DNA of 64,000 nucleotides, from positions 62,001 through 126,000 of the forward strand of contig DASXYP010000049.1 of assembly GCA_036502405.1 (NCBI GenBank), read 5' to 3'. The stretch is from Chersky-806 sp036502405 (GTDB lineage: Bacteria > Actinomycetota > Acidimicrobiia > IMCC26256 > JAENVU01). The notes under the pieces were generated by a model. It saw only the letters and a program-made list of their open reading frames with translations, searched no databases and was not told the origin of the DNA. Positions 8,953 to 17,632 of this stretch are shown piece after piece. Each line of letters opens with the position of its first letter. Position 1 is the first letter of the stretch. Position numbers and translations under genes: made by a program.

Positions 8953-10161
8953 ATGCGTGCAGTGGTGTGGAAGGGCCCGCGGGAAATCGCGGTGGAGAAC
9001 GTGGACGACGTCCGGATGGTCGAGCCGACGGACGCGATCCTGCGCCTGACCTCCGCCGCGATCTGCGGCAGCGACCTGCATCCCTACGAGGGCCGGGCGC
9101 CGGCCGAGCCGGGAACGGTGTTCGGGCACGAGAACCTCGGCGTCATCGAGGAGGTCGGGCCCGGCGTGCGCACCATCGCGCCCGGCGACCGGGTGGTGCT
9201 GCCGTTCAACATCTCGTGCGGCTTCTGCTTCAACTGCACCCGCGGGTACTCGAACGCGTGCCTGATCACGAACCCGCAGGCGCACGGCGGCGGGTACGGC
9301 TACAGCGGCATGGGGCCTCACCGAGGCGGACAGGCCGAGTACGTCCGCGTCGCGTACGCGGACTACAACGCGTTGAAGCTCCCCGGCGAGCCCGGCGACC
9401 AGCACGAGGACGACTTCGTCCTGCTTGCCGACATCTTCCCGACCGGCTATCACGCCACCGAGCAGGCCAAGGTCCGGTCGGGTGACAGCGTCGCGATCTT
9501 CGGAGCCGGCCCCGTCGGGTTGCTCGCGGCCCTGAGCGCGCGCCTCAAGGGAGCGGCGGAGATCTACGTCGTCGACGCGGTCGACGACCGACTCGACCTC
9601 GTCGAGCAGATCGACGGCGCAGTGCCGGTCGACCTGCGCACGGGCGACCCGGTCGAGCAGATCATCGACCTGCGGGAGCCGCATCGCCGCTCGGTCCAGG
9701 ATCTCCGCGGCGACTCGGGCGAGAAGATGCCGGGCGTCATGTGCACGATCGACGCCGTCGGCTACGAGGCGTGGGACCGCCAGGCCGTCGGCGAGAAGCA
9801 GAACCCGACCCAGCTCCTCGACCAGCTCGTCCGGGTGACGAATCCCACCGGTCACATCGGGCTCATCGGCGTCTACTTCCCTGAGGACCCGGGGGCACCG
9901 GACGAGGACTCCAAGCAGGGACGCTTCACCGTGTCGCTCGGCGCGGCGTGGAACAAGGGCATCGCGATCGAGACCGGGCAGGCACCGGTCAAGCGCTACA
10001 ACGTCTACCTGCGCGACCTGATCCTCCAGGGACTCGCCAAGCCGAGCTTCATCGTGTCCCAGGACCTTCCGCTCGATGCCGCGCCCGACGCCTACGCGAA
10101 GTTCGACGAGCGCGCGCCCGGCTACAGCAAGGTCGTTCTCAAGCCCTTCGCGGCTGCATAG
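8953..10161 (+). CDS. Zinc-dependent alcohol dehydrogenase, formaldehyde-dehydrogenase-like
   Basis: This 402-residue medium-chain dehydrogenase has catalytic zinc ligands (AAICGSDLH, then GHENLG), a structural zinc cluster (CGFCFNCTRGYSNAC) and an NAD-binding GAGPVGLLAALSA. The long insert and the PFNISCG segment match the glutathione-independent formaldehyde dehydrogenase (PFDH) type, which oxidises formaldehyde to formate with tightly held NAD. The ATG is preceded by GAGGAGGAG. A paralogue lies at 39910-41100. A formate dehydrogenase under the same kind of promoter lies 9 kb away, making a formaldehyde-to-CO2 route plausible. Substrate choice is inference. Confidence 0.85.
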   Translation: MRAVVWKGPREIAVENVDDVRMVEPTDAILRLTSAAICGSDLHPYEGRAPAEPGTVFGHENLGVIEEVGPGVRTIAPGDRVVLPFNISCGFCFNCTRGYSNACLITNPQAHGGGYGYSGMGPHRGGQAEYVRVAYADYNALKLPGEPGDQHEDDFVLLADIFPTGYHATEQAKVRSGDSVAIFGAGPVGLLAALSARLKGAAEIYVVDAVDDRLDLVEQIDGAVPVDLRTGDPVEQIIDLREPHRRSVQDLRGDSGEKMPGVMCTIDAVGYEAWDRQAVGEKQNPTQLLDQLVRVTNPTGHIGLIGVYFPEDPGAPDEDSKQGRFTVSLGAAWNKGIAIETGQAPVKRYNVYLRDLILQGLAKPSFIVSQDLPLDAAPDAYAKFDERAPGYSKVVLKPFAAA

Positions 10162-10300
10162 CGGGGCGACAACCTGGATCCGTCGCCACGAGGCAACGGC
10201 GTGGGCCCCGGCGGCCGAGACGCCCTTCGACCGAGTCGTCAGTTCAGGCATCGGCGGTTTGGGGAACGCTGACACGGGCGCAACGCGAAAGGAATGACCC

Positions 10301-10969
10301 GTGGCCGAGCGAGTCGACACCGAGCAGGTCCGCGCCCTCGCGCGTGAGGGCGCGGTCCTCATCGAGGTGCTGCCGCGCGATGCGTACGAGGCCGAGCACC
10401 TGCCGGGGGCGCTCAGCATCCCGCTGGAGGAGCTGAACCGCGACGCGGTGGCCGAGCTCGATCCCACTCGGCCGACGGTGACCTACTGCTACGACTACCA
10501 GTGCGATCTCAGTGCGCGCGCGGCACGGCGGCTCGAGACCTTGGGGTTCGATCGCGTCTACGACTACACCGCGAGCAAGGTCGCATGGTTCGCCGAAGGC
10601 CTCCCGACAGCGGGTCGCATCCGCGACGAGCGGCGGGCCGGCGCGGTCGCCCGACCCGTCCCGACCTGCTCGCTCTCGGACACGGTCGCCGAGCTGGCCC
10701 AGCCGATGGCCGATCACGACCGGACGGTGGTGACCGACGACTCCGGCGTCGTGCTCGGCCTGGTGCGGCGCGAGGTGCTCGCGCTCCCGCCGGGCACCGC
10801 CGTCGAGCGCGTGATGCAGCTTGCGCCGCCGACGGTGCGCCCGAGCATCCAGGTCGACGAGCTGGCCGACAGCATGGAGCGCGACGGGCGCAGCTACGTG
10901 CTGGTCAGCCACCTCGACGGCACCCTCGTCGGGCTCATCGAGCGTGCAGACCTCGATGGCCGTCACTGA
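10301..10969 (+). CDS. Rhodanese-like domain fused to a CBS pair
   Basis: The first ~105 residues form a rhodanese-like domain (DAYEAEHLPGALSIP, then TYCYDYQCDLSARAA, where Cys63 is the likely sulfur-carrying residue in an enlarged loop). The remainder, about 110-222, looks like two CBS repeats (VTDDSGVVLGLV..., LVSHLDGTLVGLIERADL), which usually sense adenine nucleotides. The combination suggests a nucleotide-gated sulfur transferase or a redox sensor. GTG 10301 follows AAAGGA. A GTTT-N15-GGGCG near-match to the SigF promoter sits at 10257-10280. Its stop overlaps the next gene by 14 bases. Confidence 0.8.
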   Translation: MAERVDTEQVRALAREGAVLIEVLPRDAYEAEHLPGALSIPLEELNRDAVAELDPTRPTVTYCYDYQCDLSARAARRLETLGFDRVYDYTASKVAWFAEGLPTAGRIRDERRAGAVARPVPTCSLSDTVAELAQPMADHDRTVVTDDSGVVLGLVRREVLALPPGTAVERVMQLAPPTVRPSIQVDELADSMERDGRSYVLVSHLDGTLVGLIERADLDGRH

Positions 10970-11942
10970 CGCGCTCGGCCGCGGGCCCGAGCTCGGCTAC
11001 TGGATCTCGAGCGAGGAGCATCCGCCGGACCGCCTGGTCGATCACGCCGCCGCGGCAGAAGCCGCCGGGTTCCGGACCGCGATGATCTCGGACCACTTCC
11101 ATCCGTGGACACCGGGACAGGGGCAGAGTGGGTTCGTGTGGTCGGTGCTCGGCGCGATCGCGGCCCGCACCGCAGCGTTGCGGGTCGGCACCGGCGTGAC
11201 CGCACCGATCGCCCGCGTCCATCCGGTCGTCATCGCGCACGCCGCGGCCACGGTCGAGCTGCTCATGCCGGGTCGGTTCTTCCTCGGTCTCGGCGCGGGC
11301 GAGCGCATCAACGAGCAGGTGGTGGGGCGCCACTGGCCGACCGGGCGCGTGCGGCGCGAGATGGTCGAGGAAGCGGCCGGGGTGATCCGCCGGCTCTGGT
11401 CCGGCAGCACGGTCACCCACGAGGGCGAGCACTTCCGCGTCGAGCGCGCCCGCCTCTACAGCCGCCCCGACACCGTGCCGCCGATCGTGGCCGCCGCGGG
11501 CGGGCGGAAGTCGGCCCAGCTCGCGGGTCGGATCGCCGACGGGCTCGTCGGGGTGGCGCCCGACCCCGACCTGGTCGATGCGTTCGAAGGGTCCGGTGGC
11601 GCGGGGAAGCCGCGCCTGGCGCAGCTCCACGTCTGCTGGGCCGAGTCCGAGACCGAGGCGCGGCGCACGGCGCACGAGTGGTGGCCGAACGCGGCGCTTC
11701 CCCCGGCGTTGCTCGGTGAGCTGGCAGTGCCGACGCAATTCGCAGCGGCGGCATCGCTCGTGACGGAGGATGCCGTGGCGGAGCAGGTGGTGTGCGGCCC
11801 CGATCCGGCGCGCCACCGTGCCGCGATCGACCGCTTCGTGGCCGCCGGCTTCACCACGGTCTACGTGCACCAGATCGGGCCCGACCAGCAGGGCTTCCTC
11901 GACTTCGCGCGTCGGGAGCTGCTCGACCACCTCAGCGCCTGA
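10956..11942 (+). CDS. F420-dependent oxidoreductase, LLM family (G6PDH-like group)
   Basis: The 328-residue luciferase-like TIM-barrel protein starts GYWISSEEHPPDRLVDHA and has ISDHFHPWTPGQGQSGFVWSVLGA, hallmarks of the F420-dependent group related to glucose-6-phosphate dehydrogenase FGD. It would transfer hydride to or from coenzyme F420; the true substrate is unknown. It overlaps the end of the rhodanese-CBS gene, so the two are translationally coupled. The next gene, pncC, begins 132 bases downstream. Confidence 0.85.
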   Translation: MAVTDALGRGPELGYWISSEEHPPDRLVDHAAAAEAAGFRTAMISDHFHPWTPGQGQSGFVWSVLGAIAARTAALRVGTGVTAPIARVHPVVIAHAAATVELLMPGRFFLGLGAGERINEQVVGRHWPTGRVRREMVEEAAGVIRRLWSGSTVTHEGEHFRVERARLYSRPDTVPPIVAAAGGRKSAQLAGRIADGLVGVAPDPDLVDAFEGSGGAGKPRLAQLHVCWAESETEARRTAHEWWPNAALPPALLGELAVPTQFAAAASLVTEDAVAEQVVCGPDPARHRAAIDRFVAAGFTTVYVHQIGPDQQGFLDFARRELLDHLSA

Positions 11943-12074
11943 CCCGCCGGCGAGTCACGGTCCGAAGCGCGAGGCCGACGCCGGCGACTCGGAGCTGGAC
12001 GACGACTCCGACCGCGATGCAACGGCAGTCAGTTGGGTACGGTCCCCCGGTTCCGAGCAACCGAGAGGGATGGC

Positions 12075-12554
12075 ATGGCCCAGCAGGTGGACGCGCGGCA
12101 GCGGCGCCTCGGCTCCGCGCTCGAGGGTGCCGCCGTGCAGGTCGCGGTCGCCGAGTCACTGACCGGAGGCGAGCTGGCCGCCCGGTTCGCCGTCACCCCG
12201 GGATCCGCGGCGTGGTTCCGAGGCGGCGTCGTCGCGTACTCGAGCACCGTCAAGCACGCGCTGCTCGGCGTCCCACCCGGGCCGGTCGTGTCGGAGCAGG
12301 CCGCAGACGCGATGGCGCGAAGCGTGTGCGAGATCATGAACGCCGACCTGAGCGTCGCGGTGACCGGCGTCGCCGGCCCCGACCCCCAGGACGGCGAGCC
12401 ACCCGGCACCGTGTGGATGGCTCTTCGCCACAACGGCACGACGGAGACCCGTCGCCTGCACCTGCCGGGTGACCCTTCGGCGGTCGTCGACGCGACCTGC
12501 GAGCAGGCGCTCGAATGGGTCATCGACCGGATCGAGGACGCGAGTGCCGCCTGA
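12075..12554 (+). CDS. pncC: Nicotinamide-nucleotide amidase (CinA C-terminal domain)
   Basis: This 159-residue stand-alone CinA C-terminal domain has the family motifs VAESLTGGELAARF near residue 25 and VAVTGVAGPDPQDGEPPGTVW near residue 100. Members deamidate NMN to NaMN in pyridine-nucleotide salvage. The gene overlaps the start of the NAD synthase gene by 11 bases, which fits that role directly. The ATG at 12075 was preferred over an upstream ATG because GAGAGGG precedes it. Confidence 0.88.
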   Translation: MAQQVDARQRRLGSALEGAAVQVAVAESLTGGELAARFAVTPGSAAWFRGGVVAYSSTVKHALLGVPPGPVVSEQAADAMARSVCEIMNADLSVAVTGVAGPDPQDGEPPGTVWMALRHNGTTETRRLHLPGDPSAVVDATCEQALEWVIDRIEDASAA

Positions 12555-14643
12555 CCTGCCCGCCGCAACCGCGCGGCTGCCGTTCGACTCGATCTACACG
12601 CACGGGTTCGTTCGGATCGCCGCGGCGATCCCGAACGTGCGGGTGGGCGACGTCGAGCACAACGTCGCCCGCACCATCGATCTCATCGTGCGGGCCGACG
12701 CCGACGACGTGGCGTTGGTGACGTTCCCGGAGCTCGGCCTGGTCGGCTACACCGCGCAGGACCTGTTCCACCAGGACGCGATGCTCCAGGCCGTCCTCGC
12801 CGGGCTGCTCGACATCCAGCACGCGACGTCCGCGCTCCTCCCCCTCGTGGTCGTCGGCGCGCCCGCCCGCTTCGGTCACGCCCTCTTCAACACCGCGTTC
12901 GTGATGCACCGCGGGCGGCTCCTCGGCGTCGTCCCGAAGAGCTACCTGCCCAACTACCGCGAGTTCTACGAGAAGCGGCACTTCAGCCCCGCGCGCCAGG
13001 CCACCTTCGGAACGGTCGAGGTGCTCGGACAGGGCGTTCCGTTCGGCCCTGACCTGCTGTTCGCAGCGAAGGACGTCGACGACCTCGTGGTGAGCGTCGA
13101 GATCTGCGAGGACCTCTGGGTGCCGATCCCTCCGAGCACCTACGCCGCGATGGCCGGTGCCACGGTGGTCGCCAACCCGTCGGCGAGCAACATCACGGTC
13201 GCCAAGGCCGGCTACCGGCGTCAGCTCTGCTCGGCGCAGTCGGCGCGAACGTTCTGCGCGTACGTCTATGCGGGCGCCGGCCGGGGCGAGTCCACCACCG
13301 ACCTCGCCTGGGACGGGCACGGGCTCGTGGCCGAGAACGGCACCGTGATCGCCGAGAGCGAGCGGTTCGCGCCGCACGAGCAGCTGGTGACCGCCGACGT
13401 CGATCTCGGGCGCCTGATCGCCGACCGCATCAGGACCACCAGCTTCGGCGACTCCGTCCACGATCACCGTGCTGCAGTGGGCCACCGCCGGATCGAGCTC
13501 GAGCTCGGCGTCCCGAGGGGACCCGTGCCGCTGCGCCGGGAGATCTCACGCTTCCCGTTCGTCCCGGCCGACCCGGCCGAGCGCGACGAGCGGTGCGCCG
13601 AGGTGTACGACATCCAGCGCACCGGACTGGGCACCCGGCTCCGTTCCACGGGAATCGACAAGGTCGTGATCGGCGTCTCCGGCGGCCTGGACTCGACCCA
13701 GGCCCTCCTCGTCGCGGTGCGCACGATGGACGAGCTCGGCCTCCCGAGGACGAACGTCCTCGGCTACACGCTGCCGGGCTTCGCGACGAGCGATTCCACA
13801 CGGGCCAACGCCCACCGCCTCATGGACGCGCTCCGCATCAGCCACGACGAGATCGACATCCGCCCGGCCGCGCTGCAGATGCTCCGGGACATCAACCACC
13901 CGGCGGCGGACGGTGCGCCCGTCTACGACGTGACCTACGAGAACGTGCAGGCCGGGGCGCGTACGTCCGTCCTGTTCCGACTCGCGAACCAGCATGACGC
14001 GATCGTCGTGGGCACCGGTGACCTGTCCGAGCTGGCGCTCGGCTGGTGCACCTACGGCGTCGGGGACCAGATGTCGCACTACGGCGTCAACGGCTCGGTA
14101 CCGAAGACGCTCATCAAGTACCTCGTGCGCTGGGTCGCGGAGGCCGAGGATCCCGGTGGCGACGCGCGCGAGGTGCTCGAGTCGATCCTGGCCACCGAGA
14201 TCTCGCCCGAGCTCGTTCCCGGCGATGGCACGGGCGGACCGCACCAACGCAGCGAGGACTTCGTGGGCCCGTACGATCTGCAGGACTTCCACCTGTACTA
14301 CGTGCTCCGCTTCGGGTACCGACCGTCCAAGGTCGCGTTCCTCGCGAACCATGCGTGGGGAGACCGCACGCGAGGCGTCTGGCCGGACACGATCGAGCCG
14401 GGATCACGCAATGAGTACGACCTCGCCACCGAGCGTCGATGGCTGGGCGAGTTCCTCCGCCGGTTCTTCGGGGAGAGTCAGTTCAAGCGCTCCGCGCTCC
14501 CCGACGGACCGAAGGTCGGCTCGGGTGGCTCCCTCTCGCCGCGCGGGGATTGGCGGGCACCGAGCGACGGGACGGCCGCCGCGTGGCTCGACGAGCTCGA
14601 GAGCCAGTCGAGCGACGAACCGCGACGACCAAGGAGCCCGTGA
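12544..14643 (+). CDS. nadE: Glutamine-dependent NAD synthetase
   Basis: The 699-residue product has an N-terminal nitrilase-type glutaminase domain with the Glu-Lys-Cys triad (TFPELGL; PKSYLPNYREFYEKR; SVEICEDLW) and a C-terminal ATP-pyrophosphatase domain with the P-loop GVSGGLDSTQALL. It makes NAD from NaAD, glutamine and ATP. Length fits the actinobacterial octameric type (about 680 residues). GTG 12544 overlaps pncC, so NMN deamidation and NAD synthesis are coupled. It converges with selB across only 41 bases. Confidence 0.95.
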   Translation: MPPDLPAATARLPFDSIYTHGFVRIAAAIPNVRVGDVEHNVARTIDLIVRADADDVALVTFPELGLVGYTAQDLFHQDAMLQAVLAGLLDIQHATSALLPLVVVGAPARFGHALFNTAFVMHRGRLLGVVPKSYLPNYREFYEKRHFSPARQATFGTVEVLGQGVPFGPDLLFAAKDVDDLVVSVEICEDLWVPIPPSTYAAMAGATVVANPSASNITVAKAGYRRQLCSAQSARTFCAYVYAGAGRGESTTDLAWDGHGLVAENGTVIAESERFAPHEQLVTADVDLGRLIADRIRTTSFGDSVHDHRAAVGHRRIELELGVPRGPVPLRREISRFPFVPADPAERDERCAEVYDIQRTGLGTRLRSTGIDKVVIGVSGGLDSTQALLVAVRTMDELGLPRTNVLGYTLPGFATSDSTRANAHRLMDALRISHDEIDIRPAALQMLRDINHPAADGAPVYDVTYENVQAGARTSVLFRLANQHDAIVVGTGDLSELALGWCTYGVGDQMSHYGVNGSVPKTLIKYLVRWVAEAEDPGGDAREVLESILATEISPELVPGDGTGGPHQRSEDFVGPYDLQDFHLYYVLRFGYRPSKVAFLANHAWGDRTRGVWPDTIEPGSRNEYDLATERRWLGEFLRRFFGESQFKRSALPDGPKVGSGGSLSPRGDWRAPSDGTAAAWLDELESQSSDEPRRPRSP

Positions 14644-14684
14644 ACCCTCTCGTGGGCCCGATGCCGCCGACCACTGCGAGGGGA

Positions 14685-16403
14685 CTACTCGCGCCCGTCG
14701 CCCCGCCGCCGGGTGACGCCCCGGCGATCCATCTCCTCGAGCAACGGCAACGCGTGCTTGCGCGTGATCCCGAGCGCGGCACGCAGTGCGGAGGTCGTCT
14801 GCGGGCCGTCGGCGTCGATGCGAGCCCGGACGATCCGTACGGCCTCGTCGAAGTCGGCCCGGCGGTAGGCGAAGGGGCCCGCCATCACGAGCACGCCGTC
14901 GCGGACGAGCGCGCGCAGCAGCCTCGCGGACGCGTCGAGCTCGGCGGCCGGCGGAGGTGCGAGGCCCGATGCCGCGAGCGTTCCTTCCAACGCATCCGTC
15001 GGCGCTCGTCGGCCCGGGGCGTGCACCGTCTCGCCGTCGCTCACGAGCTCGGTGCGGGCGAGCACCGCGCCTAGAGCACCATCGGGAACCTGCAGCGTGC
15101 GACCGAGGCGAGCGACAGGAACCCCCGGCTCCGAGGGATGCTCGTCGTGGTGCCTCGCGACCGCATCGGTCGCCGCCTGCCCGAGCCGGTCGAGCGTCTC
15201 GGGCGCCGTCAAGAAGGCCCCGGCGCGCTCGGCGCGCGTCGAGCCCCCCGGCGCCAGCGCTTCCGCATCGGCGGTCGGGACGAAGTCGCGCTCCGCGAGC
15301 AGGACGTCGAGCAGCTCCCGCTCCGGAGCCGCGGCTTCGCGCCGTCGTAGCCGACCGGGGTCGATCGGCCCGGCCGGATCGACGTCGAGCACCGCACCTC
15401 CCGCGACGACGCGGCCTCGGCCGGTGTCCCGGACGACGAACCGGTCGCCGACCGCGATCGGTAGCGGCCGAGACAGGCGCAGCCGGGCCATGCCGTGCGC
15501 GGGGAGGCTCCGGATCCGCGCCGGGACCACCGCGGTACCCAGGTAGAGGAGGTAGGCGCCGCGAGCGTCCAGACGGGCACCGGCAGTCACGGTGACACGC
15601 GCGTCGACGCAGTCGGACATCCACCACTGCGAGCCGAGGCAGACCGCGTCACCGCGCCGCACGTTGCGATGGTCGACGCCGACGAGGTTCAGAGCCACCC
15701 GGCTCCCGGCCACGGCGACGTCGCGTGCGCGCTCGTGGGTCTGGATGGTCCGGACCCGCGCTCGGAGCCGGCGGTCGCCCATGACGTCGACTTCTTCGTC
15801 GACCTGCAGCGACCCGCCTTGCAACGTCCCGGTGACGACGGTGCCCGCGCCGCGCACGGTGAAGCTCCGGTCCACCCAAAGGCGCGGCCGGGTGCCGGCA
15901 TCGGGCGGCACGGATGCCTGGAGCCGGTCGAGGGCGGCGCGGAGCTCGGCGAGCCCCGCGCCCGTGCGCGCGGACACCTCGACGATCGGCCACCGGCGGG
16001 CGGCTCGCTCGGCGATCTGGCTCTGCACGGCGGCGCAGCGGTCCGGCTCCACGAGGTCGGTCTTCGTGATCGCGACGATCCCGCGTTCGACCTCGAGCAG
16101 CCGGAGGACCTCGTGGTGCTCCTCGGTCTGGGGCATCCATCCCTCGTCGGCCGCGACCACGAGCAGGGCGCTGCGCACGCCGCCCACCCCGGCGAGCATG
16201 TTGCCGATGAACCGCTCGTGACCCGGCACGTCGACGAAGCCGAGCTCCGAACCCGAGGGCAGGACGGTCCAGGCGAAGCCGAGGTCGATGGTGAGCCCGC
16301 GCCGCTTCTCCTCCGCGAACCGATCAGGGTCGCGACCGGTCAGCGCGACGATGAGGGTGGACTTCCCGTGATCGACGTGACCCGCGGTTGCGATGACGTC
16401 CAC
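14685..16403 (-). CDS. selB: Selenocysteine-specific elongation factor
   Basis: The 572-residue GTPase begins VDVIATAGHVDHGKST (G1 loop), followed by the switch II VDVPGHERFIGNM and ITKTDL, all as in EF-Tu/SelB. The C-terminal half holds winged-helix segments, ending in ALRAALGITRKHALPLLEEMDRRG-like sequence, that in SelB bind the SECIS hairpin. SelB carries Sec-tRNA to UGA codons next to a SECIS. GTG 16403 was chosen because GAGAGGA precedes it and because the P-loop must be near the N-terminus. It is divergent from selD, with 96 bases between them. Confidence 0.95.
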   Translation of the reverse strand: MDVIATAGHVDHGKSTLIVALTGRDPDRFAEEKRRGLTIDLGFAWTVLPSGSELGFVDVPGHERFIGNMLAGVGGVRSALLVVAADEGWMPQTEEHHEVLRLLEVERGIVAITKTDLVEPDRCAAVQSQIAERAARRWPIVEVSARTGAGLAELRAALDRLQASVPPDAGTRPRLWVDRSFTVRGAGTVVTGTLQGGSLQVDEEVDVMGDRRLRARVRTIQTHERARDVAVAGSRVALNLVGVDHRNVRRGDAVCLGSQWWMSDCVDARVTVTAGARLDARGAYLLYLGTAVVPARIRSLPAHGMARLRLSRPLPIAVGDRFVVRDTGRGRVVAGGAVLDVDPAGPIDPGRLRRREAAAPERELLDVLLAERDFVPTADAEALAPGGSTRAERAGAFLTAPETLDRLGQAATDAVARHHDEHPSEPGVPVARLGRTLQVPDGALGAVLARTELVSDGETVHAPGRRAPTDALEGTLAASGLAPPPAAELDASARLLRALVRDGVLVMAGPFAYRRADFDEAVRIVRARIDADGPQTTSALRAALGITRKHALPLLEEMDRRGVTRRRGDGRE

Positions 16404-16499
16404 GATCGTCCTCTCGCCTGCAGTCCGGCCGTCGACCGGGGTTGCTTTCGGGTCCGCTGGGTACCTTCCGGCGGTGCAACCGGCGCCGAGGTCCTGGAC
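16404..16499. promoter_or_regulatory. Divergent selB/selD promoter region with a weak SigF-like site
   Basis: The 96 bases between the two starts must drive both genes. On the plus strand GTTG at 16441-16444 and GGGTA at 16459-16463 are 14 bases apart, an imperfect relative of the SigF-type promoters elsewhere in the window. No clear promoter for selB was seen. Confidence 0.4.
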
Positions 16500-17498
16500 A
16501 TGACGGGCACGGCGGCCGCGTTCCGGCTCACTGAGCATGCTCACGGCGGCGGCTGCGCATGCAAGATCCCTCCGGACGAGCTCGAGCGGCTCACCGACGG
16601 CCTCGTTCCGGACCGCTCGGACCCCCGGCTCCTCGTCGGCATCGACACCGGCGACGACGCGGCGGCGGTCGACGTCGGCGGCGGAGAAGCGATCATCATG
16701 ACGACCGACTTCTTCCCGCCGGTGGTGGACGACGCCTACGACTGGGGCCGGATCGCGGCTGCGAACGCGCTCTCCGACGTGTACGCCATGGGCGGCGAGC
16801 CGTTCGTCGCCGTCAATCTCCTCGGGTGGCCGCGGACGGCGCTCCCGATGGAGCTCGCCGCCGAGGTGCTCCGCGGCGGCCACGACGTCGCCCGGCAGGC
16901 CGGCTGCCTGCTCGCGGGTGGACACTCGATCGACGACGCCGAGCCGAAGTACGGCCTGGCGGTCACGGGGCGCGCCCGCATCGACCAGCTCCTGCAGATC
17001 GACGCCGGGCGGGCCGGCCTGCCGCTCTCGCTGACGAAGCCACTCGGCGTCGGGACGCTCAACACCCGCCACAAGGTGACCGGGACCGTCTTTCACGACG
17101 CGATCTCCGTGATGACGACCTTGAACGCCGACGCGAGCCGGGCCGCGGTGGCCGCCGGGATCCGCTGCGCGACCGACGTCACCGGCTTCGGGCTGCTCGG
17201 CCACCTCAAGAAGCTGACGCGTGCGAGCGGCGTCTCCGCGGTCGTCGACCGCGCGGCCGTGCCGTATCTCGACGGGGCCGTCGCGTCGGTCCGGGACGGG
17301 TTCGTGAGCGGCGGCACGCGCCGGAACCTCGAGTGGGTGCGTGACGTCCTCGACCCCGGCGGCGCCGACGAAGCCGAGCTGCTGCTGCTCGCGGACGCAC
17401 AGACCTCGGGCGGGCTCCTCGTCGTCGGCGAGATCCCGGGTGCGCCGGTCATCGGCGAGCTCGTCCACCGAACCGACGCGCAGCTCGTGCTGCGATGA
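16500..17498 (+). CDS. selD: Selenide, water dikinase (selenophosphate synthase)
   Basis: The 332-residue protein makes selenophosphate, the selenium donor for selA. The N-terminal glycine-rich segment HAHGGGCACKIPPDEL contains the catalytic Cys19 and Lys22 (the E. coli pair is Cys17/Lys20), so this is the cysteine, not the selenocysteine, form. The ATP-binding DDAAAVDV and TTDFFPPVVDDAYDWG motifs follow. The tRNA-Sec gene begins six bases after the stop and selA follows it, so the three genes form one unit. Confidence 0.95.
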   Translation: MTGTAAAFRLTEHAHGGGCACKIPPDELERLTDGLVPDRSDPRLLVGIDTGDDAAAVDVGGGEAIIMTTDFFPPVVDDAYDWGRIAAANALSDVYAMGGEPFVAVNLLGWPRTALPMELAAEVLRGGHDVARQAGCLLAGGHSIDDAEPKYGLAVTGRARIDQLLQIDAGRAGLPLSLTKPLGVGTLNTRHKVTGTVFHDAISVMTTLNADASRAAVAAGIRCATDVTGFGLLGHLKKLTRASGVSAVVDRAAVPYLDGAVASVRDGFVSGGTRRNLEWVRDVLDPGGADEAELLLLADAQTSGGLLVVGEIPGAPVIGELVHRTDAQLVLR

Positions 17499-17504
17499 CC
17501 TCAG

Positions 17505-17599
17505 GGAGGCGTCAGGGGCCTGGTGGCCCCCGCGGTCTTCAACACCGTGGTGATCGAGTCTCTCGGTCAGGCGGGTTCGATTCCCGTCCGCCTCCGCCA
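17505..17599 (+). tRNA. selC: tRNA-Sec (anticodon TCA)
   Basis: The 95-base sequence folds as a selenocysteine tRNA. It has an acceptor GGAGGCG/CGCCTCC with discriminator G and encoded CCA, a long six-pair D stem GGGGCC-TGGT-GGCCCC, an anticodon arm with loop CTTCAAC (TCA at 17539-17541), a long variable arm, and a T arm GCGGG-TTCGATT-CCCGT. The long D stem and variable arm separate it from opal suppressors of tRNA-Ser. The eighth acceptor pair would be T-C, a mismatch. It is packed between selD and selA with gaps of 6 and 33 bases, so it is probably cut from a shared transcript. Confidence 0.95.
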
Positions 17600-17632
17600 T
17601 CCGCGAGCTCGGACCCCGCGACGGCCCGCACC

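Noticed and set aside
16500..17498. SelD as a second selenoprotein
   Set aside because: The catalytic position is a TGC cysteine codon (GGGCACK), not TGA.
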